Origin: Peromyscus leucopus
Lineage: Eukaryota; Chordata; Mammalia; Rodentia; Cricetidae
Length of the DNA stretch: 64,000 bases
Assembly: GCF_004664715.2 (NCBI RefSeq)
Contig: NC_051074.1
Span: forward strand, 14,369,178 to 14,433,177
Direction of reading: 5' to 3'
Part shown: piece after piece, positions 45,329 to 54,994 of the stretch
How the letters are laid out: each line of letters begins with the position of its first letter
How positions within the stretch are numbered: the first letter of the stretch is position 1
Notes under the pieces: model-generated
The model's input: only the letters and a program-made list of their open reading frames with translations
What the model was told of the DNA's origin: nothing
Database searches by the model: none
Made by a program: the position numbers and the translations under genes

Positions 45329-45855
45329 CCTCTGAGGCTAAGGAAAGATGTTGAGGCCAGGCATATGTCTGGGGTGACCCTGAATGGAGGCCTAGAAGCT
45401 GTGAAGTTGCAGCCTGGATTGCCTTGCAGACCCAAAGATGTTGGAGATGCCAGAGCTGTGGGATACCTGCCGAGGAAAGCTGCTAACAGGGAGTGGAACC
45501 AGAGCATGAGAAAGAATTACATTGTAGTCAACAAAGTTGAAAGGAGTTGGAGATCTGAAAAGTGTTTTGACATCAGACATGAAGATGCAGAATTTATAGT
45601 TTGCCTAGGAGGTTTCCAGTTTTGCTTTGGTCTAGCATTTCCTCACTATGCTCCCTTCCCTATGTTTTGGAATGGTAATGTACATCCTCTGCCATTATAT
45701 GTTAGAAGTATGTGATCTGTTTTTTGAAGAGACTTTGAATTCAATCTTTTAAACATTGCTGAGACTGTGATAGACTATGAGGACTTCTTAAGTTGGACCT
45801 AATGCATTTTTGTGTTATGATATGGCTACAAGCCTTTGGGGGTCAAGGAGTGGAA

Positions 45856-46199
45856 TGTGGTGGGAGGTGGCACTCCAAAGGGAGTGACACTATTAGGAGA
45901 TGTGGCCTTGTTGGAGTAGGTGTGGTTTTGTTTTGTTGGAGGAAGTGTGTCACTGTGGAGATGGGCTTTGAGGTCTTATATATGCTCAATGTACTACCCA
46001 GTGTCTCAATCTATTTCCTATTGCCTTCTGATCAAGATGTAACCAGCACTATGTCTGCCTCTATCATGCCATGCTCTCTGTCATGATGATAATGGACTGA
46101 ACCTCTGAAACTGTAAGCCACCATTTCAATTAAATGTTTGGCTTTATAAGAGTTGCTGTGGTTATGGTATCTCTTTACTATGAGACCCTAACTAAGACA
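45856..46199 (+). mobile_element. 3' LTR of the MaLR provirus
   Basis: Shares with the 5' LTR AGTGACACTATTAGGAG, GGAAGTGTGTCACTGTGGAG, TGATCAAGATGTAACCAGCA, CATGATGATAATGGACTGAA and CCTAACTAAGACA. Its U3 start is shortened relative to the 5' LTR. Confidence 0.88.
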
Positions 46200-46269
46200 C
46201 TTTCCTATCCAGAAGAAAAGCTCATCTTTTAGTGATGGTTAATTTTAGTTGAAATTTGACTGCATTTAA

Positions 46270-46440
46270 AAAAGGGGCAGGGCATGTAGTTTGGAAGGGG
46301 ATGTATTGTGGGGTTGCTGTGAAGGGGAAGAAGGGTGGTGTCTATGATCAGGATACATTTTATATCAATGCATGACATTTTCAAAGAAGAAATTTTTAAA
46401 AAATTAAAAATAAATATAATTATTTTAAAGTTTTAAAAAA
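46270..46440 (+). mobile_element. L1 3' tail fragment
   Basis: A GGGG-rich segment, then GATCAGGATACATTTTATAT, CATTTTCAAAGAAG and an AAATAAATAT-type end, as at the extreme 3' end of rodent L1s. Confidence 0.55.
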
Positions 46441-46562
46441 TAGGGCAAGAAAGCTGTGAAGGCAGAAACTGATATTTGAATGAATGGGTAGACTAGGGCA
46501 GGTTTCTGTCCTTATCATGGGGGATGGTCACATGGAATCTGCTAGAACAAACAAGTAAAGGA

Positions 46563-46566
<4 letters not shown>

Positions 46567-46620
<54 letters not shown>

Positions 46621-46680
46621 TCCCTCTCCCTCTCCCTCTCCCTCTCCTCTTCTCTCCTCTATCTTTCTCTCTCTCTTTCC
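46567..46680. repeat. (TC)n passing into (CCCTCT)n
   Basis: A TC run to about 46615, CCCTCT units to about 46647, then irregular pyrimidines. Confidence 0.98.
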
Positions 46681-46689
46681 TAGAATGGA

Positions 46690-47033
46690 ATAGCCTTCTC
46701 TTGAATTTGACTACCTGAACTCCAGAATCTCAAGCCCTGAGTATTCTACCAGCAGTGCTTAGGGCACCCAGGCCTCTAGCCTCTGCCTGCAGGTCATAGC
46801 ATGGCATTACCTGCTTTGGGGGCTTTCAGAATTTGGACTGAGCCATGTTACTGAACTTCAGAGGTCTTCAGATTGCATAGAGCCTTTACAAGATTTCTTG
46901 TACTAAATAATCTTGCACTCCAAAACTTCTAATAAATCTCTTTTCCTCTAGAGTTGTTTCTATCTTCCAAAGTCTGCCCGTGTGTCTTAGTTATCTATTG
47001 GCTCTCCCTGAAGAACACTGACTGATATGCTTA
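46690..47033 (+). mobile_element. Old MaLR-like LTR remnant
   Basis: The 3' half has AATAAATCTCTTTTCCTCTA, GTTGTTTCTATC and CTGAAGAACACTGACTGATA, the usual end of old MaLR or ERVL LTRs. The 5' limit is uncertain. Confidence 0.55.
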
Positions 47034-47905
47034 CAAACTTTCCCAGGCTCCAGCCTTCCTTTTGCTTCTTCAGTTGCCACTCTGTGTAGCTAGAAAACAA
47101 TAGCCCATTCTTAAGTAATAAAATTAGATATTTAATAGAAATGTTCATTTAATAGAAACATTCCATTCTGTGGTCATCTTTTGTCAATTAAACATCCCTT
47201 TTTTGCAAGAAATCAAAAATAAGGTGAATAAAATAGCATGGATATTGTTTGTTGAACTTTTAGGAAACATTGAAATAAGCACATGCCAAAGAGCAAACCC
47301 TTCAAGGAGGCAGGGACTAATTGGGGGCTGTTAACTGGCCACTGTAAACAAGAAATTTCCTGCTGTGTGAGTGGATTTTCTAGGTTTCTCCGGTTGGCAT
47401 TTAGACAAGAAATAATTTTGGCTGCTGAGGTCATGTTCCAGAATGCCCAGGTGTGCTCTCCCACTGTGCTGTCTCAGAGAGAGCCTGTGTAGCCCTGCCT
47501 GCCACTGAGAGCAGTTTACACTTGCAAATGAGGTGGCTCTTTTTGCCTGTGGTGGGAAATTTCTCCCAAATGGTCGTTGGCTGGCATCTTGCCCCAACTA
47601 AAATCAATGTAGTATAGTCTGTTGAATCTGGGCATGGGGCCAGCATGCAGAATTGTGATTCTCATGTAGCAGAGAAAAATGGACACGAGAGATATGCATT
47701 ACATTATCTCTACAGTCACTGACAGCCTCTAAAATGGAAGAATTATACTAAAGAGTGGACGTTAGTGCTAATGATCTTCTCTCTAGCCTTCACATGGAAA
47801 GAAGATTCATTGAGCATTTGTGGAGCAATTCATTCATTGTTTACCTAATCTGTTTGAACATATTTAAGTTTCTACAACATAGTATACACTGGCTATTTTT
47901 TTTTT
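47034..47905. other. No recognised feature
   Basis: Unique-looking sequence. Overlapping minus and plus frames at 47213-47646 are short and show no domain. Confidence 0.5.
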
Positions 47906-48287
47906 CTGGTCAAATTGACCCAACCTAGAGGCAACTGAGAGGATGGAACCTCAATTGAGAAAGTACCTCCATACGATCAGGTTGTAGATAAACCTGCAGG
48001 GTATTTTCTTAATTCATGATTGATGTGAAAGGGTCCAGCTCATTGTGCATGATTCTACCCCTTGGTTGGTGGTCCTGGGTACATTAATAAAGCAGACTGA
48101 GCAAACTGTAAGGGGCACGGCACTGTGACCTCTACATCTGCTTTTGCGTCTAGGTTCCTGCCTGACTTCCTTCAGTGATGAACTAGGATGTGGAAGTGTA
48201 AGCAAAATAAGCCCTTTCCTCCCTAAGTCGCTCTTGGTCACTTTTAGTCATGGTGTTTCATTGCAGTCATAGAGATCCTAAGGAAAG
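47906..48287 (+). mobile_element. ERVL-MaLR LTR
   Basis: CTGGTCAAATTGACCCAACC, ACCTCAATTGAGAAAGTACC, GGGTCCAGCTCATTGTGCAT, TTGGTTGGTGGTCCTGGGTA, TTCCTTCAGTGATGAACTAG, GTGTAAGCAAAATAAGCCCT and CATGGTGTTTCATTGCAGTC are in MaLR order. Related to 49560-49977 and antisense 9695-10095. Confidence 0.82.
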
Positions 48288-49239
48288 TGGACACTGCTGG
48301 TGTTTAGGGATATGGTAGTAAACAAGATACAGAAGGTTCTTGCTGAAATGTAGATTACAGTTTGAAGAGGTAGAGGAGACACAATCAAATAAAACTGAGT
48401 AAATAGGTAAGAAATGAGTGGGTAAGCACCACTTACAGAAGGAGAATGATGTGCTAGGGAGCATGTGGATTCCCCAAAGGACACTAGTGAGGAAAGTTGG
48501 ATTCTATGCGTGAAGCTACAGAATCGTGGCAAGGGAAATTCTGGGTGAAGACGGATGGCCTACATTGGTGGCCATGCTGTGACTGTGGAGAACAATCAGC
48601 TCATGGCAAATCTGAGTGATGAGACAGAGGCACCTGCATAGTGATCCACAGGGGTGAAGTGTGAAGGGGATGAGCAAGACTTCCCCTAGACTAGAAGTGG
48701 CCCAAGGTCCCTTGTTGGCGACAGGGAGGACAGCCCCGCTTCTCCCAAGAGATGCAGTGCTGTGTGGGCTGAAACAAACTGCAGATGCCGCGTCTCATGG
48801 GGCAACCAGGTGACAGCGCTGAGCAGTTTCCAGGAGAATGAGCTTTCTTCCTACACTCTGTCATCATTTTCCCCAGGGGACTATTCACACAACACTTGCT
48901 GTATCTATGACCTTATCCCTTAGGGAGGTTGCATGAGCAAGAGAGGTATGATTTTTCCATTCTGTATACACACCTGCTATTAAGTCTGGTAAGAAATTTC
49001 CTCTCATTGTGGAGTCAAGACATAAGCAAATTGTGCTTATTGTTAATTAAGAATATTACTAGTATCTCCAAGTTTCCTTGTATGTTTGTCTAAATGTCTC
49101 CATAAGGGCAGTTGTTACCAAGCCATCTAAAGTACCCATCCCTTCCTATCTATTCACTCCATATTCCTATTACTTCCTTTCTTTGGGCTTAGTTTTAAAA
49201 TTTTTTTAATGTGGATTTTTTGAGTTAACTGCTTTCATC
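48288..49239. other. No recognised feature
   Basis: Unique-looking sequence with short open frames only. Confidence 0.5.
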
Positions 49240-49405
49240 ATTAGTGTGTGTGTGTGTGTGTGTATGACAATAATAATTAAAGAACTCATGAACTTGAGAG
49301 GAAGTAAGGAGACATGGAAAGAGAGGGAAAAGGGCAGATAGAAATAATATAAATACAGTACTCATGTATGAAAATCCTAAAAATTTGAATTAAAAGCGGT
49401 TAAAA
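49240..49405 (+). mobile_element. L1 3' tail fragment
   Basis: A TG run, then ACAATAATAATTAAAGAACT, CATGAACTTGAGAGGAAG, a purine-rich block and GTACTCATGTATGAAAATCC. It resembles the L1 end at 26450-26640. Confidence 0.7.
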
Positions 49406-49559
49406 TGTTGATTGGTTCTGCCCATGTTCTGATTTAGTATTTTGTGATCACATCAGGTTTATTTGTGTGTATGTTGGACATACCTAACAAACACAAGTAA
49501 AATCAGACTATGAAAAAAATTTGTTGGAGGAAATGAGAGCCAAAAGGGAGCAAGAAGAA

Positions 49560-49977
49560 ATCCGTAGGGATGGTGGACTGGTTGGTTATCAGTTTGACAA
49601 TGGTTGGGGTTATTTGGGACTAGAAAACTTCAGTTAAGAAAGTGCCCCCATCAGATGGACCTGTAGGCGATCCTGTGGGGGCATTATTAGTTAATGATAT
49701 GAGAGAGCCCAGCCCACCCTTGGCAGTGCCACTCCTGGGCACTTGCGTTGGACAGTGCTACCTCTGGGTACCTGGGCTGAGCAAGCCATGGGAACACACA
49801 AGCAAGCAGCATTCCTCCATGGTTTCCCCTTCAGTTCCTTTCTTGAGTTCCTACCCTGGCTTTCTTCAATGATGGACCAGGATGGAGTAGTGTAAGCCAA
49901 GTAGATCTTTTCCTCTCCAAGTTGCCTTTTTGTCATGGTGTTTTATCACAGCAGTAACAAACAAACTAGAGTGGCAG
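49560..49977 (+). mobile_element. ERVL-MaLR LTR
   Basis: AAGAAAGTGCCCCCATCAGA, GAGAGCCCAGCCCACCCTTG, ACCTGGGCTGAGCAAGCCAT, GCAGCATTCCTCCATGGTTT, TTTCTTCAATGATGGACCAG and TGTCATGGTGTTTTATCACA are in MaLR order. Little diverged compared with the copy at 47906. Confidence 0.85.
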
Positions 49978-50317
49978 GTTTCCTAGCTTCTGGCCACTGT
50001 ACAAAATTGACTTTGGGGAAAGGGGAGCTAAAAAGAATGGTGGGAAGCAAGAGACAACGGCAGTGCCTGTTGGATGGTCTAGGCTTGTGGGATCACTTAG
50101 CAAGAGTTACCCAGTGAAAGAGTTTCATATTGATCCTAATGCCCCTGAGACCGGACATCAGAGTAAATAAAGTGGAAGCTCAAAAGCTCAGTAGCTGGGG
50201 GTTGTTAATCATTCTTCTCAGCAGATTCTCTTGAGGGGAATTCTGAGTGGCATTCCTCTATGGCCTTTGCAGCCTTGGAAAAATATTCTCAGAGCCTTTA
50301 GCAACATTTTCTTGGAA
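49978..50317. other. No recognised feature
   Basis: Unique-looking sequence between an LTR and a SINE. Confidence 0.5.
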
Positions 50318-50500
50318 CTGGAAAGATTGCTCAGTGGTGAAAAGGAGTGGCTGCTCTTCGAGAGGATCCAGGTTTGGTTCCCAGTATCCACAGGGGATCC
50401 AGTGGTTTCTTCTTGCCTCTATGGACATAGACACACACATGGTGAATACACACACATGCAGGCAAAACACCGACACACATAAAAAACACAATCTTGTTCT
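50318..50500 (+). repeat. B2/B3-type SINE
   Basis: A tRNA-like start (GAACTGGAAAGATTGCTCAG), CCAGGTTTGGTTCCCAGTAT, a CACACACATGGTGAATACAC block and an ACATAAAAAACAC tail. Plus orientation. Confidence 0.88.
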
Positions 50501-51497
50501 TTCTTAAGGTCTATTTAAGCTGCTATTCAATCTAACCACTGAATTTTTAGTTTCAAGTATTCTGACTCTCATTTTTAGCAACAATATTTGTTTATTTTGA
50601 AATCTGTGGGGATTCTTTTTTCAGAGTTAGTCTTCCCTTATGCTTTCTATGCAAGACATTTTAATTATGCTTTTTTTTTTTTTTTTTTTTTGGTGAGCTA
50701 TACTTTCTGCTTCTCGCTCATCCTAGATTGTTCCTGAACATGTGCTGTGTGCCTTTTTTTTTTTTTCTGATGCAATCCAGACTGACTCACTTCTGTCTCA
50801 TTCTCTAGCAATACCCTGGGCTCAGGATATATCTTAATTCTAAGCTGGGGAGTTCCTATGCCATCCCAGTGGAAGTGAAAGCATATGTGGCATAGTATTG
50901 GGTACCAGAGATATTTATTTTTCCTGTTAGGGAAGAGTGAATCTTCCCTTTTTGTGGCAGATGGCTTGAGTTTTCCCAATCTTTCTTATACAAGGATGCA
51001 GCTGTTTTGGAGTCCTGGGTTTGCACAAGGTCTCAAGATAAACTTCTGCTTCATTTTCTCTTCTCCGATCTCAGTCTTCATTAAAGTTTCAAACATCAGG
51101 ACCAACTACTTTCCCCATCCTACCCCATGTCAGGCTTATTTTGATTTTATATTTTAATTTGTTTCCCATTCTATTCATAGAAACTTTGCCACATTTTTCA
51201 ATTTTTTAATAAGGCTTTTCTATTTATAGCATCAGGACAGTTTTGTTTTGTTTTTCTATCTGTTCCTTTCTGTTGCTATCAGAGATGCCATGTTGCTAAC
51301 TTGCCATGTGTGATTAATTTTATTTATTAAATTTTTATAAGTTGAGCTCTTCAGAAGCAGTTATCAAGGTGAAATTTGCTAAGGATTAATGGGCTAGCAA
51401 GCAGGAGTAAACATGAGAACAAATCAAACTGTAATGTGGGCTTGATAAAAGTGAAATCAACCGGAAGCTCTGGAAAAAATACTGCAAGGTAGTTGTG
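50501..51497. other. No recognised gene
   Basis: Contains T runs at about 50670-50691 and 50753-50766. Otherwise unassigned. The flanking short frames show no domain. Confidence 0.5.
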
Positions 51498-51604
51498 ATG
51501 GTTATCCTTAGTTGTCAACTTGAATACATCTGGAATTAACTAAAGCCCAAGTGGCTGGGTACACCTTTGAGGAATTTTTCTTAGTTAAGTCACTTGAAGT
51601 GTGA

Positions 51605-51952
51605 TGTCGTAGTTCGAGTTTCTGTTGCTGTGAAGAGGCATCATGACCATGGCAACTCTTATAAAGGAAAACATTTAAATGAGGCAACAGCTTACAGTTC
51701 ATAAGTTCAGTCCATTATCCTCATGGCAGGGGGCATGGTGGTATGCAGGCAGGCATGGTACTGGCTACGTCTTGATCAGAAGGCAATAAGAAGTACACTG
51801 AGACACTGGGTGGTATCTTGAGCATATATGAGACCTCAAAGCCCACCTCCACAGTGACATACTTCCTCAAACAAGACCACACCTACTCCAACAAGTCCAC
51901 ACTTCCCTTCATGTCACTCCCTTTGGGGGCCATTTTCTTTCAAACCACCACA
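51605..51952 (-). mobile_element. Nested solo MaLR-type LTR, family of the 43633 provirus
   Basis: The minus strand reads TGTGGTGGTTTGAAAG...TCGAACTACGACA. It shares GGAGTGACATGAAGGG-like, GGAAGTATGTCACTGTGG, CTTGATCAGAAGG-side and ATAAGAGTTGCCATGGTCAT blocks with the provirus LTRs. The host LTR continues on both sides. The 5-bp flanks do not match convincingly. Confidence 0.85.
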
Positions 51953-52244
51953 TGGAAAAGTCTACCTTTTATCCAGATCTTTTGGGGTGGGAAGATCCAC
52001 CTTTAATCTCGACCACACTTTTTGATGGCAGCCTCTATAAAGGACATGAAGAAGGAAATCTGCTCTTTTTGCCTGCTTGCTCTCACCTTTGCTAGCAAAC
52101 CATTCCTTCACTGGCATTATATCCTCCATCTTCAGAATTCTAGCACATATTGATGACCAGCTGAGACACCTAGTCTCACAGACAGAACAATTACTGGATT
52201 ATTGCACTTTCTGTTGGTAGATAGCCATTGTTGGACTAGCTAGA

Positions 52245-52245
<1 letters not shown>

Positions 52246-52291
<46 letters not shown>
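52246..52291. repeat. (AC)n microsatellite
   Basis: An AC run of about 46 bp inside the 3' part of the MaLR-like LTR. Confidence 0.98.
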
Positions 52292-52378
52292 AGACATTAT
52301 TATATATATAGATATATGAATATGAATATATATTCATTCAATCAGTTCTTTTCCTCTAGAGAATCCTGACTAATACAA

Positions 52379-53413
52379 TAGTGTTTGATCTTGAGCCAAA
52401 TGGCTAGGCCCTCATAGTTCCTCTTCCCCTTTATTCCCCAGAGGGAAGACAAAACAAAACAATCCCATTTGGGATTCTTTCATTATGAGGTAGTGACTGA
52501 CTGGACATTTCTTTTGGAAGCATATTAGCAGAAAATTATTTTAACATCTTTGCAATGCAATAATGTATGTATAGATGCTGATGGAAATGGCAATATTTTC
52601 ATTTTTATTGTAAAGGTAATAGAAACAAACATGAGTTTTCCAAGATCTTAACATAAGTCTGCCCAAGTACTGACTCAACTGTCACTTTCTACATCAATAA
52701 ATTCCTGATGAACCAGCAAACCAAAACCAAACCAAAACAAAACAAAAATGCATGTGATATCTCCAAAGTGGTGTTTTCAGTTGTGGATTCTGTAGGGTGT
52801 TTGGTGCGAGATGACTTTGGTAGCTTGAACAACTGGGAATTCTTCCTTTCATCATCTGTGGATCTTTACCTTCAAGGAAGGGAGAGAAATATGTTGGAGC
52901 AGAGTACACACAGCAAAAGGGCAGGAAACATTTGCAGGGTGGACCAATGGTCCAGCCAGACTGTGTGAGGATACAGAAAGGTGTACTTTGCTGTAGTCTG
53001 CTCCTCCATTCACCCTCACTTTATTCTTCTTTTTATCTCACTAGCAAGTTCAATTTTTATCCTATCAACAACCACAGGCAGCATTATTTTCTATCAGAGA
53101 GTACAGGAACAGATTTATGGTTCATAAAATTATATTACACAGCATTTTTGCCTGCTTTTGTAGATAAAATATGTGTTTTTGTGGCTGAGACAGCGGGAGC
53201 TAAGTGGGAGGAGAGAAGAGACAATGTAGGTGTGGGAGGTAAAACACTTGGATGCATCAGTAGAGAAAAGGCTTCAACAAAAGCTAGGGGTCATTCAAGA
53301 AGCTGACTCCCGGGCCAAGGGCAGGTAGCAGCGAACCCAGCATGTTCTGATACACATATATTGTCCTCACCACACACATGGGAGTTTTTCCTAGGAGCTT
53401 TCATTAAAATTCT
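52379..53413. other. No recognised gene
   Basis: Contains a CAAAAC-rich stretch at 52711-52747. The 124-codon plus frame at 52932-53306 shows no recognisable domain. Confidence 0.5.
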
Positions 53414-53622
53414 AGTCGTGGCACTGGAGAGAGGGCTATCCTTCCAGAGATCCCAGGTTTGATTTCTAGCACCCACATGGCGGCGACGACTCACAATCAT
53501 TTCTAACTCCCATCCCAGTAGATCCAGTTCTAGCTTCTTGCCCCTGTAAGCTCCAGACACACAAATGGTGCACAGACAAAATGCCCACACACATAAATAA
53601 TAATATTAAAAAAAACTTTAGG
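53414..53622 (+). repeat. B2/B3-type SINE, promoter region shortened
   Basis: CACTGGAGAGAGGGCTATCC, CCCAGGTTTGATTTCTAGCA, CCCACATGGCGGCGACGACT, AGCTCCAGACACACAAATGG and a CACATAAATAATAATATTAA tail. The first part lacks some of the usual promoter-box sequence. Confidence 0.88.
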
Positions 53623-54365
53623 TGAAGTATTAGGTCTTAGAAGAAATATTTAAAGAAGCAAAACAAATAAAAAACTGAATAGATAACTATCTGGAAATAA
53701 TTCCTGAAGCAATCCTTATAAGATGAGAGATGAAAGGGAAAACTTCTTCAAAGCACTCTCCTCCAGAGAATATCAACACAAAGAGGCAGGGAGGCTTCAG
53801 AGCCGCAGGGAGGTGTAACCTACCGAGCATCAGTGGAAGAAAAGGCTTTAGAAGGAGAGGAGCCTTTTTGCATATTTTCTGGAAAGGTGTCAGGAAGAGT
53901 GCATGCAAGGCTTTGCCCAAAATAGGTCATTTGAGTGAAGAAAATATTACTAAGGGACTGGCCTGCTTATTGACTTTTATTTAACTGTTGTAGAAGAAAG
54001 CACACATTGGCAAGAGCTTTGGGGAAAAATGTATCTGATTTCTAACCACAAGAAAAGGCAACAGATTCAAAGCCAAAGCATATTCTTGGATTGATCTTTC
54101 ATAGTGCCTTAATTTAGCCTGCTGGAGAAATTTTTTTTTTTTTTTTTTGTGAGTACAAAAATATTTAAACCTTCTAAGGAAAGCTTTCTATCTTAGCTGT
54201 AAACCTGGAATTTACTGCAAAAAAAAAATCTTTCTACTAATTTGTCAAAGTAACTTCCACTTTTTAGTGCATGTATTTACAAAGGGACTTATTATAGGTA
54301 GGTTGGTGAACTTGTACCTACATACCCAGCAAATTGTATTATTTCCTTAGCAAGTGATAGGCGAT
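53623..54365. other. No recognised feature
   Basis: A-rich sequence with short open frames. T and A runs at about 54130-54148 and 54220-54228. Confidence 0.5.
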
Positions 54366-54374
54366 TTTTTCTTT

Positions 54375-54418
<44 letters not shown>

Positions 54419-54490
54419 TCCTTCCTTCCTTCCTTCCTTCCTTCCTTCTTTCTTTCTTTCTTTCTTTCTTTCCTTCCTTCCTTCCTTCCT

Positions 54491-54530
<40 letters not shown>

Positions 54531-54543
54531 TTTTTTTTTTTTT
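54366..54543. repeat. (TTTC)n/(TTCC)n polypyrimidine array
   Basis: About 178 bp alternating TTTC and TTCC blocks: TTTC, TTCC, TTTC, TTCC, TTTC, then T. It is the longest simple repeat in the window. Confidence 0.99.
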
Positions 54544-54948
54544 TACAAAAATGAGAGTTACAAAGCCCTAGAGCTATATAAATCATCAGGGACATAGCTC
54601 AGAAATTTAATGTTGAAAAAAAAAAGCAAGTGGCAGAATTATATGTACAGTGTATTATTTCTGGATATATATATATGTATAGAATTCTGTAAAACTCATA
54701 TATAATATGCTGCTTGTTGCCTTATTCCCTTTTTGGGGGGGCAGAGAATAAGGAGAGGAATCCAGAAAAGAGGCTAGTGGTTGCTAAAGGAAACCAGTTC
54801 TCTCCTTACATCAATGTCTTCCCTGCCTCCTCCTGCCTTTTTTTTTCCTAAAGAATGTGAGCAAAAACTGCATGTACAGTTTTACTTAAGACCATAAATA
54901 TCCATGTTCTGGGGGAAAGAAGAACATTAGCTAAAAAATCTGTGTCTA

Positions 54949-54994
<46 letters not shown>

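Larger units (their letters stand above)
43633..46199 (+). mobile_element. MaLR provirus with two LTRs, non-coding, 2.6 kb
   Basis: 5' LTR 43633-43987 (TGTGGTGGTTTGAAAG...AACTAAGACG) and 3' LTR 45856-46199 (TGTGGTGGGAGG...AACTAAGACA) match along most of their length. The interior begins GAAGTTGGTACCAGGTATTG, the primer-binding-site side typical of MaLR interiors. It ends in GGTCAAGGAGTGGAA, a purine-rich tract before the 3' LTR. Flanks CTATC (43628-43632) and CTTTC (46200-46204) differ at one base, consistent with a 5-bp duplication. The interior encodes no long protein, as is usual for MaLR. LTR copy D, a B1 and a TG array are inserted. Confidence 0.85.
51498..52378 (+). mobile_element. MaLR-like LTR split by another LTR and an AC array
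   Basis: Starts TTAGTTGTCAACTTGAATAC and TGGAATTAACTAAAGCCCAA. It resumes after the nested LTR with TTGGGGTGGGAAGATCCACC and CACACTTTTTGATGGCAGCC. GATGACCAGCTGAGACACCT, TAGCCATTGTTGGACTAGCT and a 3' CTCTAGAGAATCCTGACTAA follow. Same family as 5505-5910 and antisense 59623-60112. Confidence 0.82.

Noticed and set aside
45073..45715. Opposed 144- and 172-codon open frames
   Set aside because: Both are generated by the long TG array within a non-coding MaLR interior.
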